From contig DYJI01000003.1 of assembly GCA_020723185.1 (NCBI GenBank), positions 186,001-250,000 of the forward strand: DNA of 64,000 nucleotides, in the 5' to 3' direction. Every line of letters begins with the position of its first letter. The first letter of the stretch is position 1. Both the position numbers and the translations under genes were made by a program. This DNA is from Sideroxydans lithotrophicus (lineage in GTDB: Bacteria > Pseudomonadota > Gammaproteobacteria > Burkholderiales > Gallionellaceae). The notes beneath the pieces were generated by a model. That model made no database searches. It was not told the DNA's origin and saw only the letters and a program-made list of their open reading frames with translations. Shown here in pieces: positions 39,411-46,824 of the stretch.

Positions 39411-39505
39411 CACCGTGATCAAGACGGCAACCTGCATCCCAAGTGTTGAGACCTTCCTCAACAATCTGCAGAACTGGGAGTTCGCAGAAAAGAACTTCGC
39501 GTAAT
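39411..39505 (+). pseudogene. Decayed copy of the sodB 3' end
   Basis: The last 20 or so codons of a second sodB are readable: VETFLNNLQNWEFAEKNFA, against VETFLNNLVNWQFAEKNFA in the intact gene. Upstream, DGNLHPK matches the YRNLRPK region after a short deletion that breaks the frame. Nothing earlier in the gene is left. The similarity continues past the stop into the noncoding 3' region, with 35 identical bases at 39518-39552 matching 35727-35761. It therefore derives from sodB itself rather than from a distant paralogue. Confidence 0.85.
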
Positions 39506-39545
39506 CTCATTCGTGCTTGGCACGGATCAGTTAGCAGGAAAGATG

Positions 39546-39574
39546 AAAGGCAGCCGGTGGGTGCCTTTTGTTTT
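39546..39574 (+). terminator. Terminator of the sodB tail copy
   Basis: AAAGGCA / TGCCTTT stem extended by two GC pairs, followed by TTTT. It is the counterpart of 35755-35784 with a few substitutions in the upper stem. Confidence 0.75.
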
Positions 39575-39667
39575 GGGGGATGGGCTGAGGAGCTAAAGGC
39601 AGTTGATCGGCCATAGCGGCCGAATCAGAGTGTTTCGAAATTTGACAGCTTAGCTGACCAGAGCGGT

Positions 39668-39732
39668 CATCTACGCTCCGGTTCAGCGGCAGACCGCGCA
39701 GCAGATCGTGCGTTGCAATCGGTTGTTAGGCC
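39668..39732 (-). other. Integron attC-like recombination site (degenerate)
   Basis: Read on the minus strand just after the stop of the RibD-like gene. It begins with GCCTAAC (39725-39731), matching the RYYYAAC core, then CAACCG. The centre is an imperfect palindrome: TTGCAACGCACGATC against TTCAGCGGCAGACC, including an unpaired extra G of the kind used for strand choice. It ends in GCGTAGATG, which fits the usual GCGTTAGATG with one T missing. Size (about 65 bp) and position directly after a stop codon are those of a cassette attC. Confidence 0.55.
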
Positions 39733-39736
39733 GCCC

Positions 39737-40366
39737 TTACTGACGCACATATCGCAAGTGTGTGGCGGCTGAACCATTCAGAACATTATCAATGCGAAAC
39801 TGCGGCCCCGGCTCGCTCAGGTTTTCGAACAGTCGCCGCCCAGCACCGAAGAACACGGGTGCCAAAGCAATTTCCAACTCATCAACAACACCGAGGTTCA
39901 GGTACTGCTGAATCACATCTGCGCCTCCTGAAATGCGAACGTCACGACTCCCTGCTGCCTCCCGTGCCAGCGTCAGCGCACGCTCAGGCCCTTCATTGAG
40001 GAAGTAAAATGTCGTACCTCCAGGACGCACCCAAGGGTCTCGTTTCTCGTGGGTAAGAACGTACACCGGCGTGTGAAACGGAGCTTCCTCTGGCCAGCTA
40101 ACCTCACCTTGGTCGAACATGCGCTTGCCCATGATGTTGGCGCCGGTGCGCTCGAAGGTGTGGCGGACCATGTCGTTGACCGGGCCAGTCTCTCCCCCAG
40201 GGCCAAATTTGAGCTTCTCGCGGAAGTACTGTTGGTTGATGATCCAGGCCATCAGCGCACCCCACTTGGCCCCCCAGTTCTTGTACTCAGGATCGTCCAT
40301 GGTCATTCCATCCGGTGCCATGTAGCCGTCAAGGCTAAGCCCAATATTGACGAATACTTTGCTCAT
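39737..40366 (-). CDS. RibD C-terminal / dihydrofolate-reductase-fold protein
   Basis: 209-residue NADPH-dependent reductase-like protein of the DHFR/RibD-C superfamily. It opens with MSKVFVNIGLSLDGYMAPDG, typical of that family, and has ANIMGKRMFDQGEVSW, VRISGGADVIQQYLN and FFGAGRRLFENL. Related proteins are often carried as mobile cassettes. SD GAGGAG precedes the ATG by 5 nt. It is followed by an attC-like site and stands opposite in strand to its left-hand neighbours. Substrate unknown; trimethoprim resistance should not be assumed. Confidence 0.83.
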   Translation of the reverse strand: MSKVFVNIGLSLDGYMAPDGMTMDDPEYKNWGAKWGALMAWIINQQYFREKLKFGPGGETGPVNDMVRHTFERTGANIMGKRMFDQGEVSWPEEAPFHTPVYVLTHEKRDPWVRPGGTTFYFLNEGPERALTLAREAAGSRDVRISGGADVIQQYLNLGVVDELEIALAPVFFGAGRRLFENLSEPGPQFRIDNVLNGSAATHLRYVRQ

Positions 40367-40504
40367 GATTCTCCTCGCGCGCGTTTGGATTTCGTCCTAA
40401 TAAATATAGAGTTGAGGTTTTGATCACGACTTACATTTAAACACACGAGGCTGATTAGTTGGCCTTGGCGGAAGTATCTCAAACACACCAGTGATGGCCG
40501 TTAT

Positions 40505-40540
40505 GGCTGGTTGCCGTCCTAGCAGGTCCTCGGCCTTAGC
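40505..40540. repeat. Hairpin repeat, copy A
   Basis: Core TGCCGTCCTAGCAGGTC with flanks GCCG and CGGC that pair around it, and CCT-agc-AGG in the loop region. Related copies lie at 42679-42705 and 53597-53625. Confidence 0.55.
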
Positions 40541-40612
40541 GAAAATGATAGGTTTGGTTACAAACGCCCCCGACGTCCCACTTACCAGACGGATGCATCT
40601 AGTAAATCAAGT

Positions 40613-42502
40613 TTAGTTGGTGAAAATCCTAATGGTATTTCGGCCTTCACTCTTTGCTTGATACATCGCTGCATCAGCATTCTTAACTAGAATCTGGGTA
40701 TCCGTTCCATGCTCTGGATATAAGGCTATGCCTATACTGCATGAAATTGATAGTTGCTTGCCAACTGCTTCAAAAGGCTTCTCAAGAGCGAGTCGGATTT
40801 TTTCAGCAACCGCTAATACATACTCGCTGGTTTCTAGCGCGGGAAGCAATACGACAAACTCATCACCGCCAATACGTGCAGCCGTGTCAGATTCGCGCAA
40901 CGAGCTTTTCAAGCGTAGTGCAACCTCCTTCAGTATCAAATCACCAACTTCATGTCCGAGTTCATCGTTAATAGGCTTGAATTTATCCAAATCAATAAAC
41001 ATGATTGCAAGGATGGAGTTTGTTCGTTTTGCGGAATTAATTGCCTGCTGCATTCGATCCATGAATAATCTTCGATTGGGCAGTCCGGTCAACGCGTCGG
41101 AATGTGCCAGATTGTGCATCTTTTCCTCGTAGCTTTTCTGAGCAGTGATGTCGTCAAAGATTGCGACAATCTCGCCCCCAGGCAATTTATATACGAAGTT
41201 TTCTACCCAGCCTGAAATTCGACCATCTTCATACAGCACTGCCGGAAAATGTTCTGCATTTCCTGTCTCATTTACACGACGAAACACATCGATCAACCCC
41301 ATTCGACTAATGCCCGGGAAAACTTCAGTGACCTCCTTGCCCAATATTTGTTGACGGGGAATTTCATTCATTCTTTCGGCAGCTTTATTGAAAGCTGAGA
41401 AATGAAACTTCTGCCCGTCTTCCGAAACACGGTAGACAGCTACGCCGCTACTCATGTTTTCAAACATCTCCTGTAGACGTAACTGACTTTCAGATAACAA
41501 CTCAGCCAGTTTTATGGCCTCTTTTCGACTATGCGTAAGCAGCCATGTAAATAGCCAAAGAACGAGACTGACGAAAATGCCAGCGGCTAACACTGCAATC
41601 GAACGCGAAGGATTTAATTTTTCTTCATATTTCTGCAAAGAACGAGTAAGTACCGTCCATGTTTGCCCTGCGACTATCAGTTTCCTGACCAACTGATAGT
41701 GCGAATCATTTCGCTCAAGTGACAAGACGTTGTCACGGTCGAACATTAGCGAATCTGCAGTTAGTTCCTTGCCACCAAATATTTCGATGTCGACATCTTT
41801 ATGCTCAGACGCAAGCATCTCTTCCATCAGTCGCTTTATGTCAATTGATGCATATATCCAACCGGATATATTGTTACGCCTCTCGGATGCGGTCTCATGT
41901 TGTTTGTTCTGCTCAAAAATTGGCACAAACATCATGAAGCTAATGGCCATCTTGTCCGCCAACTGCAAATGCGGCTTTTCTCGCAAATCTGTTAGAACTG
42001 CAGCATCCATATCACGTGCCCTATCCATGGCTGCACGCTTAATCGGAACTGCATACAAATCCGCCCCCAAACCAAAGGCGTTTTCTTTGGTATTCGGCTC
42101 AATAGCTACGACTTTTGTACGCAACTGATTGAGTCTATTCGATTGCACCTCTACCAATCCGATGCATTGAATACCCGAATAATGCTCGGCAAGCGAAATT
42201 GAATCTACGTACTCGCCAAATGATCGTGCATTCGAGAAGCCAGACGAATGAATATGTGCTCGTGCGCCAAGCAGGGCAAGTTCGTAGTGGTCAATGTGAC
42301 GCTGAACGGAGTTGGCTAATTCTGCCGAGACAATCTCGAATTCATTTTCGAGGGATTGTTCAGCATTGCGATATTCGGCTTGCCAGAACATCACAGTGAA
42401 AATGATAGAGGTGATTAAGACTAACCAAGGAGCGAGGCATAGTAAAACCGCCGACTTCCTCCTAGATTTGTTATTTTTATCGAGTTCAAATGCCACGATC
42501 AA
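40613..42502 (-). CDS. Membrane diguanylate cyclase (CHASE-PAS-GGDEF)
   Basis: 629 residues. Transmembrane segment about 17-40, periplasmic CHASE sensor (about 50-270, with HYELALLGARAHIHSSGF), second transmembrane segment about 298-320, PAS domain (about 336-455) and GGDEF domain to the end. The active site RIGGDEF is intact, and RESD five residues before it is an I-site (RxxD), so product inhibition is likely. Makes cyclic di-GMP. The gene is clearly AT-richer than the core genes. The start is uncertain: TTG at 42502, GTG at 42496, and a 13-bp tandem duplication covers this spot. No EAL domain. Confidence 0.9.
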   Translation of the reverse strand: MIVAFELDKNNKSRRKSAVLLCLAPWLVLITSIIFTVMFWQAEYRNAEQSLENEFEIVSAELANSVQRHIDHYELALLGARAHIHSSGFSNARSFGEYVDSISLAEHYSGIQCIGLVEVQSNRLNQLRTKVVAIEPNTKENAFGLGADLYAVPIKRAAMDRARDMDAAVLTDLREKPHLQLADKMAISFMMFVPIFEQNKQHETASERRNNISGWIYASIDIKRLMEEMLASEHKDVDIEIFGGKELTADSLMFDRDNVLSLERNDSHYQLVRKLIVAGQTWTVLTRSLQKYEEKLNPSRSIAVLAAGIFVSLVLWLFTWLLTHSRKEAIKLAELLSESQLRLQEMFENMSSGVAVYRVSEDGQKFHFSAFNKAAERMNEIPRQQILGKEVTEVFPGISRMGLIDVFRRVNETGNAEHFPAVLYEDGRISGWVENFVYKLPGGEIVAIFDDITAQKSYEEKMHNLAHSDALTGLPNRRLFMDRMQQAINSAKRTNSILAIMFIDLDKFKPINDELGHEVGDLILKEVALRLKSSLRESDTAARIGGDEFVVLLPALETSEYVLAVAEKIRLALEKPFEAVGKQLSISCSIGIALYPEHGTDTQILVKNADAAMYQAKSEGRNTIRIFTN

Positions 42503-42515
42503 ATGCCACGATTAT
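42489..42515 (-). repeat. 13-bp tandem duplication over the cyclase start codon
   Basis: On the minus strand ATCGTGGCATTTG occurs twice in direct succession at the 5' end of the GGDEF gene. Thirteen is not a multiple of three, so the first copy is out of frame with the gene, and its GTG frame stops inside the second copy. Translation must start in or after the second copy or at the TTG bridging the two. Confidence 0.75.
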
Positions 42516-42989
42516 TTATGTATTTTATTGTTAAGTGGACATTACTCCTTGATGTAGGGAATGACAACCATGCTAAATGCTCAACATTCATGCATTTTGC
42601 CGCCCAGCAATCTAACTTATGACTCGTGAAGTTTGATACCGGACGTAACGAATCGGAATTTCACTGTCGCAATAGCCAGGCTGCCGTCCTAGCAGGTCAT
42701 CAGCCGAAGCGGACGACGTAATCCTGAATATGAATGTCCGAAACGCAGTTAATTAACGGACGATAGAAAGTGACTTAGATACCGGACATCCAGTCAGGTA
42801 CTCTTCACGTCAGTTCGTTGCACTTCAAACTTGAAACTGCGTTACGAATCCCTCAGCAATCATGGCAATCACACCGGATCGGTATATAAAAGTCGACTTA
42901 ATACCCTCACCAAGTACAGGTGCGATCTCTTTCGCTGATTCTGTATTCGTCGAACAATCTGTCTCCGATCAACACTCAAGGAGTCTGTC
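42516..42989. other. Long AT-rich intergenic region
   Basis: About 470 bp without a convincing gene. It holds hairpin repeat copy B (42679-42705) and, at its right end, the AAGGAG ribosome-binding site of the recombinase gene. A 64-codon frame at 42862-43056 overlaps the recombinase start and has no support. It may contain an attachment site for the recombinase, but no repeat pair was found. Confidence 0.5.
42679..42705. repeat. Hairpin repeat, copy B
   Basis: GGCTG and CAGCC pair around the core CCGTCCTAGCAGGTCAT. The pairing flanks differ from those of copy A while complementarity is kept, which suggests that the fold matters. Confidence 0.55.
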
Positions 42990-43604
42990 ATGGAAACCAT
43001 TCAAAATCCTGAAGCGTGGAACAAGGGCAAGCTCATCGGCCAGAAGCCGCCGCTAAAGCCAAAGGACATATGGGCTATCCGCTTTCATTTACAAAATAGA
43101 CAAGCCATTCGTGATCTAGCCATGTTCAACTTGGCAATCGATAGCAAACTGCGTGGCTGTGATCTTGTCAGCCTGCATGTTCGAGACGTTACTCACGGAA
43201 ACCAGATACTCCCTCGGGCTATGGTTATCCAGCGGAAAACGCAACGCCCCGTGCAGTTTGAACTGACGGAACCAACCCGGACGGCTGTAGCGGCTTGGAT
43301 TGAGAAAGCACACCTCTGCAGTGATCAAAGTCTATTTCCAAGCCGAATCGCAGGGTCAACCCATATCTCTACGCGACAGTATGCTCGGCTAGTTCACAAA
43401 TGGATCGAGACAGCGGGATTGGATACCTCTTCATACGGTACGCACTCCATGCGTCGTACCAAGGCAACGCTTATCTACAAGCGGACGAAGAATCTGCGGG
43501 CTGTTCAGCTATTGCTTGGACACACCAAGTTGGAAAGCACTGTTCGTTATCTAGGAATCGAAGTTGATGATGCATTGGAGATTTCAGAGCAAACAGAAAT
43601 CTAG
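42990..43604 (+). CDS. Solitary tyrosine recombinase, catalytic domain only
   Basis: 204-residue site-specific recombinase lacking the usual N-terminal core-binding domain, comparable in size to FimB/FimE. Catalytic residues are all present: Arg in SKLRGCDLVSL, Lys in the beta-hairpin (VIQRKTQRPV), HxxR in THSMRRTKAT, His in LLGHTKLE and nucleophile Tyr in VRYLGIE. SD AAGGAG precedes the ATG at 42990 by 5-10 nt. It is not an integron integrase: too short, with no IntI-specific helix region visible. It may be the remnant driver of the accessory region or an invertase-like enzyme. Confidence 0.88.
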   Translation: METIQNPEAWNKGKLIGQKPPLKPKDIWAIRFHLQNRQAIRDLAMFNLAIDSKLRGCDLVSLHVRDVTHGNQILPRAMVIQRKTQRPVQFELTEPTRTAVAAWIEKAHLCSDQSLFPSRIAGSTHISTRQYARLVHKWIETAGLDTSSYGTHSMRRTKATLIYKRTKNLRAVQLLLGHTKLESTVRYLGIEVDDALEISEQTEI

Positions 43605-43612
43605 GGGGGTTG

Positions 43613-43661
43613 CGGCCACACATGCCTTTCTGTGTGGCCGCCTTCCTGAGCAAAGGCGGCT
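43613..43661 (+). terminator. Overlapping hairpins after the recombinase
   Basis: Perfect 11-bp stem GCGGCCACACA / TGTGTGGCCGC, sharing its right arm with a second stem GCCGCCTT / AAGGCGGC. No long T-run follows, so termination efficiency is uncertain. Confidence 0.65.
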
Positions 43662-43874
43662 TAATACACAGGACTAGTGCAAATGCGCGCAATCGACAAA
43701 TCTTTTCGGCATCTTTTTTGCCGCCTCCTTAGCGTTGCACCATTTTGAAGCTCGATGGCACTTAATTGGAGCACGAATAGCATGGCTGCGCTTATAAAAC
43801 GTTCATTCATTAGGAATCTATTAGGCTGGCGCGCTTATTGCTCCAACTCAGTTTATTGGGAGCCGGGAGCTAAG

Positions 43875-44450
43875 TTGAAAAAAATTCTGATCATCGATGA
43901 TGTAAGGGACCGTGCGGCATGGCTGAAGGCCAGTCTGGAGCTGGCCGACTTCCACGTGGCCGGGGTGCTGACATGGGAGCAGGTGGACGAGCACGCGATA
44001 CAGGCGGCCTCGGCCGACGTGATTATCGTGGATGCCGATGCGCCGGGACGGGACACGCTGGAGCAGATCAGCCTGATGTCCACCACGCTGGAAAAACCGG
44101 TGGTCGTGCTGGGCGGTCAGAAGGACCAGCAAAGCATTCAGGAAGCGATGCGCGCCGGCGTCAGCGCGTACGTGGCGCACACCATACAGGGCGAGGACCT
44201 GAGCGGGATCATCCATGTGGCGGCGGCGCGCTTCCTGGAACACAAGCGGCTGCGCGACGAATTGAAGGAAGCCCGGAACGAACTGGTCGAGCGCAAGACG
44301 GTGGACCGCGCCAAGGGCATCCTGATGGCTGATAACGGCTACAGCGAGGCGGATGCCTACAAGCGCATGCGCAGCATGGCGATGAGCAAAGGCAAGCGCA
44401 TGGCGGAGATCGCCGAGGCGATCATCCTGGCCAAGGAGCTGAGTGCCTGA
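43875..44450 (+). CDS. nasT: ANTAR antiterminator, NasT type
   Basis: 191-residue RNA-binding regulator of nitrate assimilation. It has an N-terminal pseudo-receiver domain (KKILIIDDVRDRAAWLKA; ...VIIVDADAPGRDTLEQI) and a C-terminal ANTAR domain (about 130-190) with VDRAKGILM, EADAYKRMRSMAMSKGKRM. ANTAR binds paired hexaloop hairpins in leader RNA and prevents terminator formation. The start is TTG 43875 with GGGAG upstream; this is where NasT proteins begin, although the frame is open back to 43755. The sensor NasS that normally holds NasT inactive is not encoded nearby. Its likely targets are the leaders at 44630-44714 and 47944-48040. Confidence 0.88.
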   Translation: MKKILIIDDVRDRAAWLKASLELADFHVAGVLTWEQVDEHAIQAASADVIIVDADAPGRDTLEQISLMSTTLEKPVVVLGGQKDQQSIQEAMRAGVSAYVAHTIQGEDLSGIIHVAAARFLEHKRLRDELKEARNELVERKTVDRAKGILMADNGYSEADAYKRMRSMAMSKGKRMAEIAEAIILAKELSA

Positions 44451-44597
44451 CGGGCGGCATGCAGTGTGCAAGCGCACCGTTATGGCATGAGTGGTGCACC
44501 AGAATGGGACGGCAGAGGCATCTGCTGTGCAGGCTCAAGTGGGAAGCGAAATCGATATTCCCATAGATAACAACGAGTAATAGCTAACCGGATTTGC

Positions 44598-44613
44598 TGG
44601 CACGGCTGTTGCT
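44598..44613 (+). promoter_or_regulatory. Sigma-54 promoter of the nrt operon
   Basis: TGGCACG-GCTG-TTGCT matches the -24/-12 consensus TGGCACGNNNNTTGCW exactly, with the GG and GC dinucleotides at correct spacing. Transcription should start near 44624, just before the ANTAR hairpins. This implies RpoN and an enhancer-binding protein such as NtrC (known for nitrogen genes, not shown here). Confidence 0.85.
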
Positions 44614-44629
44614 TATAAGCAGGCATCAA

Positions 44630-44714
44630 CGGATCAACGGCGATTCGAAGGATTTGCAACAAAGGACAAAGGCGTCCCACTGCGTACAGCGCAGTCGGAC
44701 GCCTTTTTTATTTT
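44630..44714 (+). ncRNA. ANTAR-target attenuator leader of nrtA
   Basis: P1 (44630-44647): CGGATC / GATTCG around hexaloop AACGGC. P2 (44664-44677): GGAC / GTCC around hexaloop AAAGGC. Both loops have A at position 1 and G at 4, the ANTAR recognition pattern. P2 overlaps the 5' arm of an intrinsic terminator: AAAGGCGTCC (44668-44677) and ACTGCG pair with CGCAGT and GGACGCCTTT, followed by Ts at 44704-44709. NasT binding to P1-P2 would exclude the terminator and allow nrt transcription; without it, RNA synthesis stops about 35 nt before the nrtA ATG. Confidence 0.85.
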
Positions 44715-44747
44715 CGAGCCAAAGGTTTTCTATAAGGAGATTTGAAG

Positions 44748-46043
44748 ATGGACAAGTCAAAACTGGAAACGGTCGTTGCGAGCGCGCAAGCGCAAGCGCC
44801 AGAACAGAACAGTCGGAGGGAATTCATGAAAAAGACAGGTGCGGTACTGGGTGCGGCGGGGATCATGTCGATGGTCCCCATGGGAACACGGGCTGCGGCC
44901 TGGGCTGCGGGCTCGGATGCGCCCGAGTTGAAGGAAGTGAAGGTCGGCTTCATTCCGTTGACCGATTGCGCGTCGGTGGTGATCGCCTCGCTGATGAAGT
45001 TCGACGAGAAATACGGCATCAAGATCATCCCCTCCAAGGAGGCATCCTGGGCGGCGGTGCGCGACAAGGTAGTCAACGGCGAACTGCACGCCGCGCACAT
45101 CCTGTACGGCATGGTGTACGGCGTGCATCTGGGCATCGGCGGCAACCAGAAAGACATGGCCGTGCTGATGACCATCGACAACAACGGCCAGGGTATCTCG
45201 CTGGCCAACCAGCTCAAGGACAAGGGCGTCACCGACGGCCCTTCGCTGGCGAAGCTGATCAAGGCGCAGCCGCGCGAATATACCTTCGCCCACACCTTCC
45301 CGACCGGCACGCACGCCATGTGGCTGTATTACTGGCTGGCGAACTACGGCATCAATCCGATCTCCGAAGTGAAGACCATCACCGTGCCGCCGCCGCAGAT
45401 GGTGGCCAACGCGCGCGTCGGCAGCATGGACGGTTTTTGCGTGGGCGAGCCGTGGAACGCGCGCGGCATCTACGACAACGTCAGCTTCTCGGTGGCGTCG
45501 TCGCAGGATGTCTGGCCGGACCATCCGGAAAAGGTGCTGGGTGCCACGGACGAGTTCGTGCAGAAATATCCCAACACCGCGCGCGCGCTGGTCATGGCGA
45601 TGCTGGATGCGGCGAAGTTCATCGATGCCGAGTCGAACCGCGCCAAGGTGGCGCAGATTATCTCCGCCAAGTCCTACGTCAATGCGCCGGTCGATGTCAT
45701 CGAGGGGCGCTTCCTGGGCAACTATGAAGACGGTCTGGGCAAGAAGTGGCACGACCCCAACCACATGAAGTTCTTCAACGACGGCAAGGTGCCGTTCCCC
45801 TACCTGTCCGACGGCATGTGGTTCCTCACCCAGCACAAGCGCTGGGGCCTGCTCAAGGATGATCCGGACTATCTGGGCGTCGCCAAGCAGATCAACAAGA
45901 TCGAGTTGTACAAACAGGCCGCGTCGCAGGTCAAGGTAGCCGTGCCCAAGGACGTGATGCGCTCCTCCAAACTGATCGACGGCAAGGTATGGGATGGCAA
46001 GGATCCCAAGCAGTACGCGGCCAGTTTCAAGGTGCGGGCATGA
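44748..46043 (+). CDS. nrtA: ABC nitrate transporter, substrate-binding protein
   Basis: 431 residues. It carries a twin-arginine signal, NSRREFMKKTGAVLGAAGIM, so it is exported folded by Tat. The mature part is of the NrtA/CmpA/SsuA-like class, with VKVGFIPLTDCASVVIAS and YTFAHTFPTGTHAMWLYYWL, the typical nitrate-binding architecture. ATG 44748 follows AAGGAGA by 7 nt. It is the first gene behind the sigma-54 promoter and ANTAR leader. Being exported, it cannot act as the cytoplasmic sensor NasS, although the two are homologous. The stop overlaps the nrtB start. Confidence 0.9.
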   Translation: MDKSKLETVVASAQAQAPEQNSRREFMKKTGAVLGAAGIMSMVPMGTRAAAWAAGSDAPELKEVKVGFIPLTDCASVVIASLMKFDEKYGIKIIPSKEASWAAVRDKVVNGELHAAHILYGMVYGVHLGIGGNQKDMAVLMTIDNNGQGISLANQLKDKGVTDGPSLAKLIKAQPREYTFAHTFPTGTHAMWLYYWLANYGINPISEVKTITVPPPQMVANARVGSMDGFCVGEPWNARGIYDNVSFSVASSQDVWPDHPEKVLGATDEFVQKYPNTARALVMAMLDAAKFIDAESNRAKVAQIISAKSYVNAPVDVIEGRFLGNYEDGLGKKWHDPNHMKFFNDGKVPFPYLSDGMWFLTQHKRWGLLKDDPDYLGVAKQINKIELYKQAASQVKVAVPKDVMRSSKLIDGKVWDGKDPKQYAASFKVRA

Positions 46044-46813
46044 TGAAGATCAGAAGCTTCTTTGCGGAGCATCTGCTTCCGCCGGCCATCGGCATCGGCG
46101 TGTTCATCCTGGTGTGGAGCCTGATCGCGCAGACCGGCGACAACCTGCCGGGGCCGCTCAAAACCTGGGACTCAGCGGTGATCCTGTTCAGCGATCCGTT
46201 CTACCAGAACGGACCGAACGACCAGGGCATCGGCTGGAACGTGCTCGCTTCGCTGGGGCGTGTCGGTATCGGCTTCGGTCTGGCAGCGCTGGTCGGGATA
46301 CCGCTGGGCTTCCTGATCGGGCGCGTCGACTTCCTCAACAAGATGAGCGCGCCGGTGGTGAGCATGCTGCGGCCGGTGTCGCCGCTGGCGTGGCTGCCAA
46401 TCGGCCTGCTGGTGTTCAACGCATCGAACCCGGCCGCCATCTGGGTGATCTTCATCTCCAGCATCTGGCCGATGATCATCAACACCGCGATGGGCGTGCG
46501 CCAGCTGCCGCAGGATTACCTCAATGTGGCGCGCGTACTGAACCTGTCCGAATGGAAGGTGTTCGCCAAGATCCTGTTGCCCGCAACGCTGCCCTACATG
46601 CTGACCGGCATCCGTCTGGCCATAGGCACAGCGTGGCTGGTGATCGTCGCGGCGGAGATGCTGACCGGCGGCGTGGGCATCGGCTTCTGGGTGTGGGATG
46701 AGTGGAACAACCTGAACGTCGAACACATCATCATCGCCATCTTTGTGGTCGGCATCGTCGGCCTACTGCTGGAGATGATGCTGATTCAGATCGCCAAGCG
46801 ATTCAGTTACTGA
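46040..46813 (+). CDS. nrtB: ABC nitrate transporter, permease
   Basis: 257 residues with about six transmembrane segments, of the NrtB/SsuC type. The permease signature lies in VARVLNLSEWKVFAKILLPA then TLPYMLTGIRLAIGTAW, which is the EAA loop contacting the ATPase. It begins at ATG 46040, overlapping the nrtA stop by 4 nt (ATGA); a second ATG follows directly. The ATPase gene starts 11 bp after its stop. Confidence 0.9.
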   Translation: MMKIRSFFAEHLLPPAIGIGVFILVWSLIAQTGDNLPGPLKTWDSAVILFSDPFYQNGPNDQGIGWNVLASLGRVGIGFGLAALVGIPLGFLIGRVDFLNKMSAPVVSMLRPVSPLAWLPIGLLVFNASNPAAIWVIFISSIWPMIINTAMGVRQLPQDYLNVARVLNLSEWKVFAKILLPATLPYMLTGIRLAIGTAWLVIVAAEMLTGGVGIGFWVWDEWNNLNVEHIIIAIFVVGIVGLLLEMMLIQIAKRFSY

Positions 46814-46824
46814 GCGGGGATGCC

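Noticed and set aside
39411-39505. A functional second superoxide dismutase
   Set aside because: Only the last codons survive, with a frame break just upstream.
39737-40366. Trimethoprim-resistance dihydrofolate reductase
   Set aside because: The sequence is of the RibD C-terminal type, not DfrA/DfrB, and nothing shows resistance.
42862-43056. 64-codon frame before the recombinase
   Set aside because: It overlaps the recombinase start in another frame, lacks a ribosome-binding site and has no recognisable sequence.
42990-43604. Recombinase as the integron integrase for the attC-like site
   Set aside because: It is only 204 residues, without the N-terminal domain or the IntI-specific insert.
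43745-43775. Sigma-54-like site before nasT (TGGCAC then TTGG)
   Set aside because: The spacing between the GG and the second element is one base short and the GC of the -12 box is absent.
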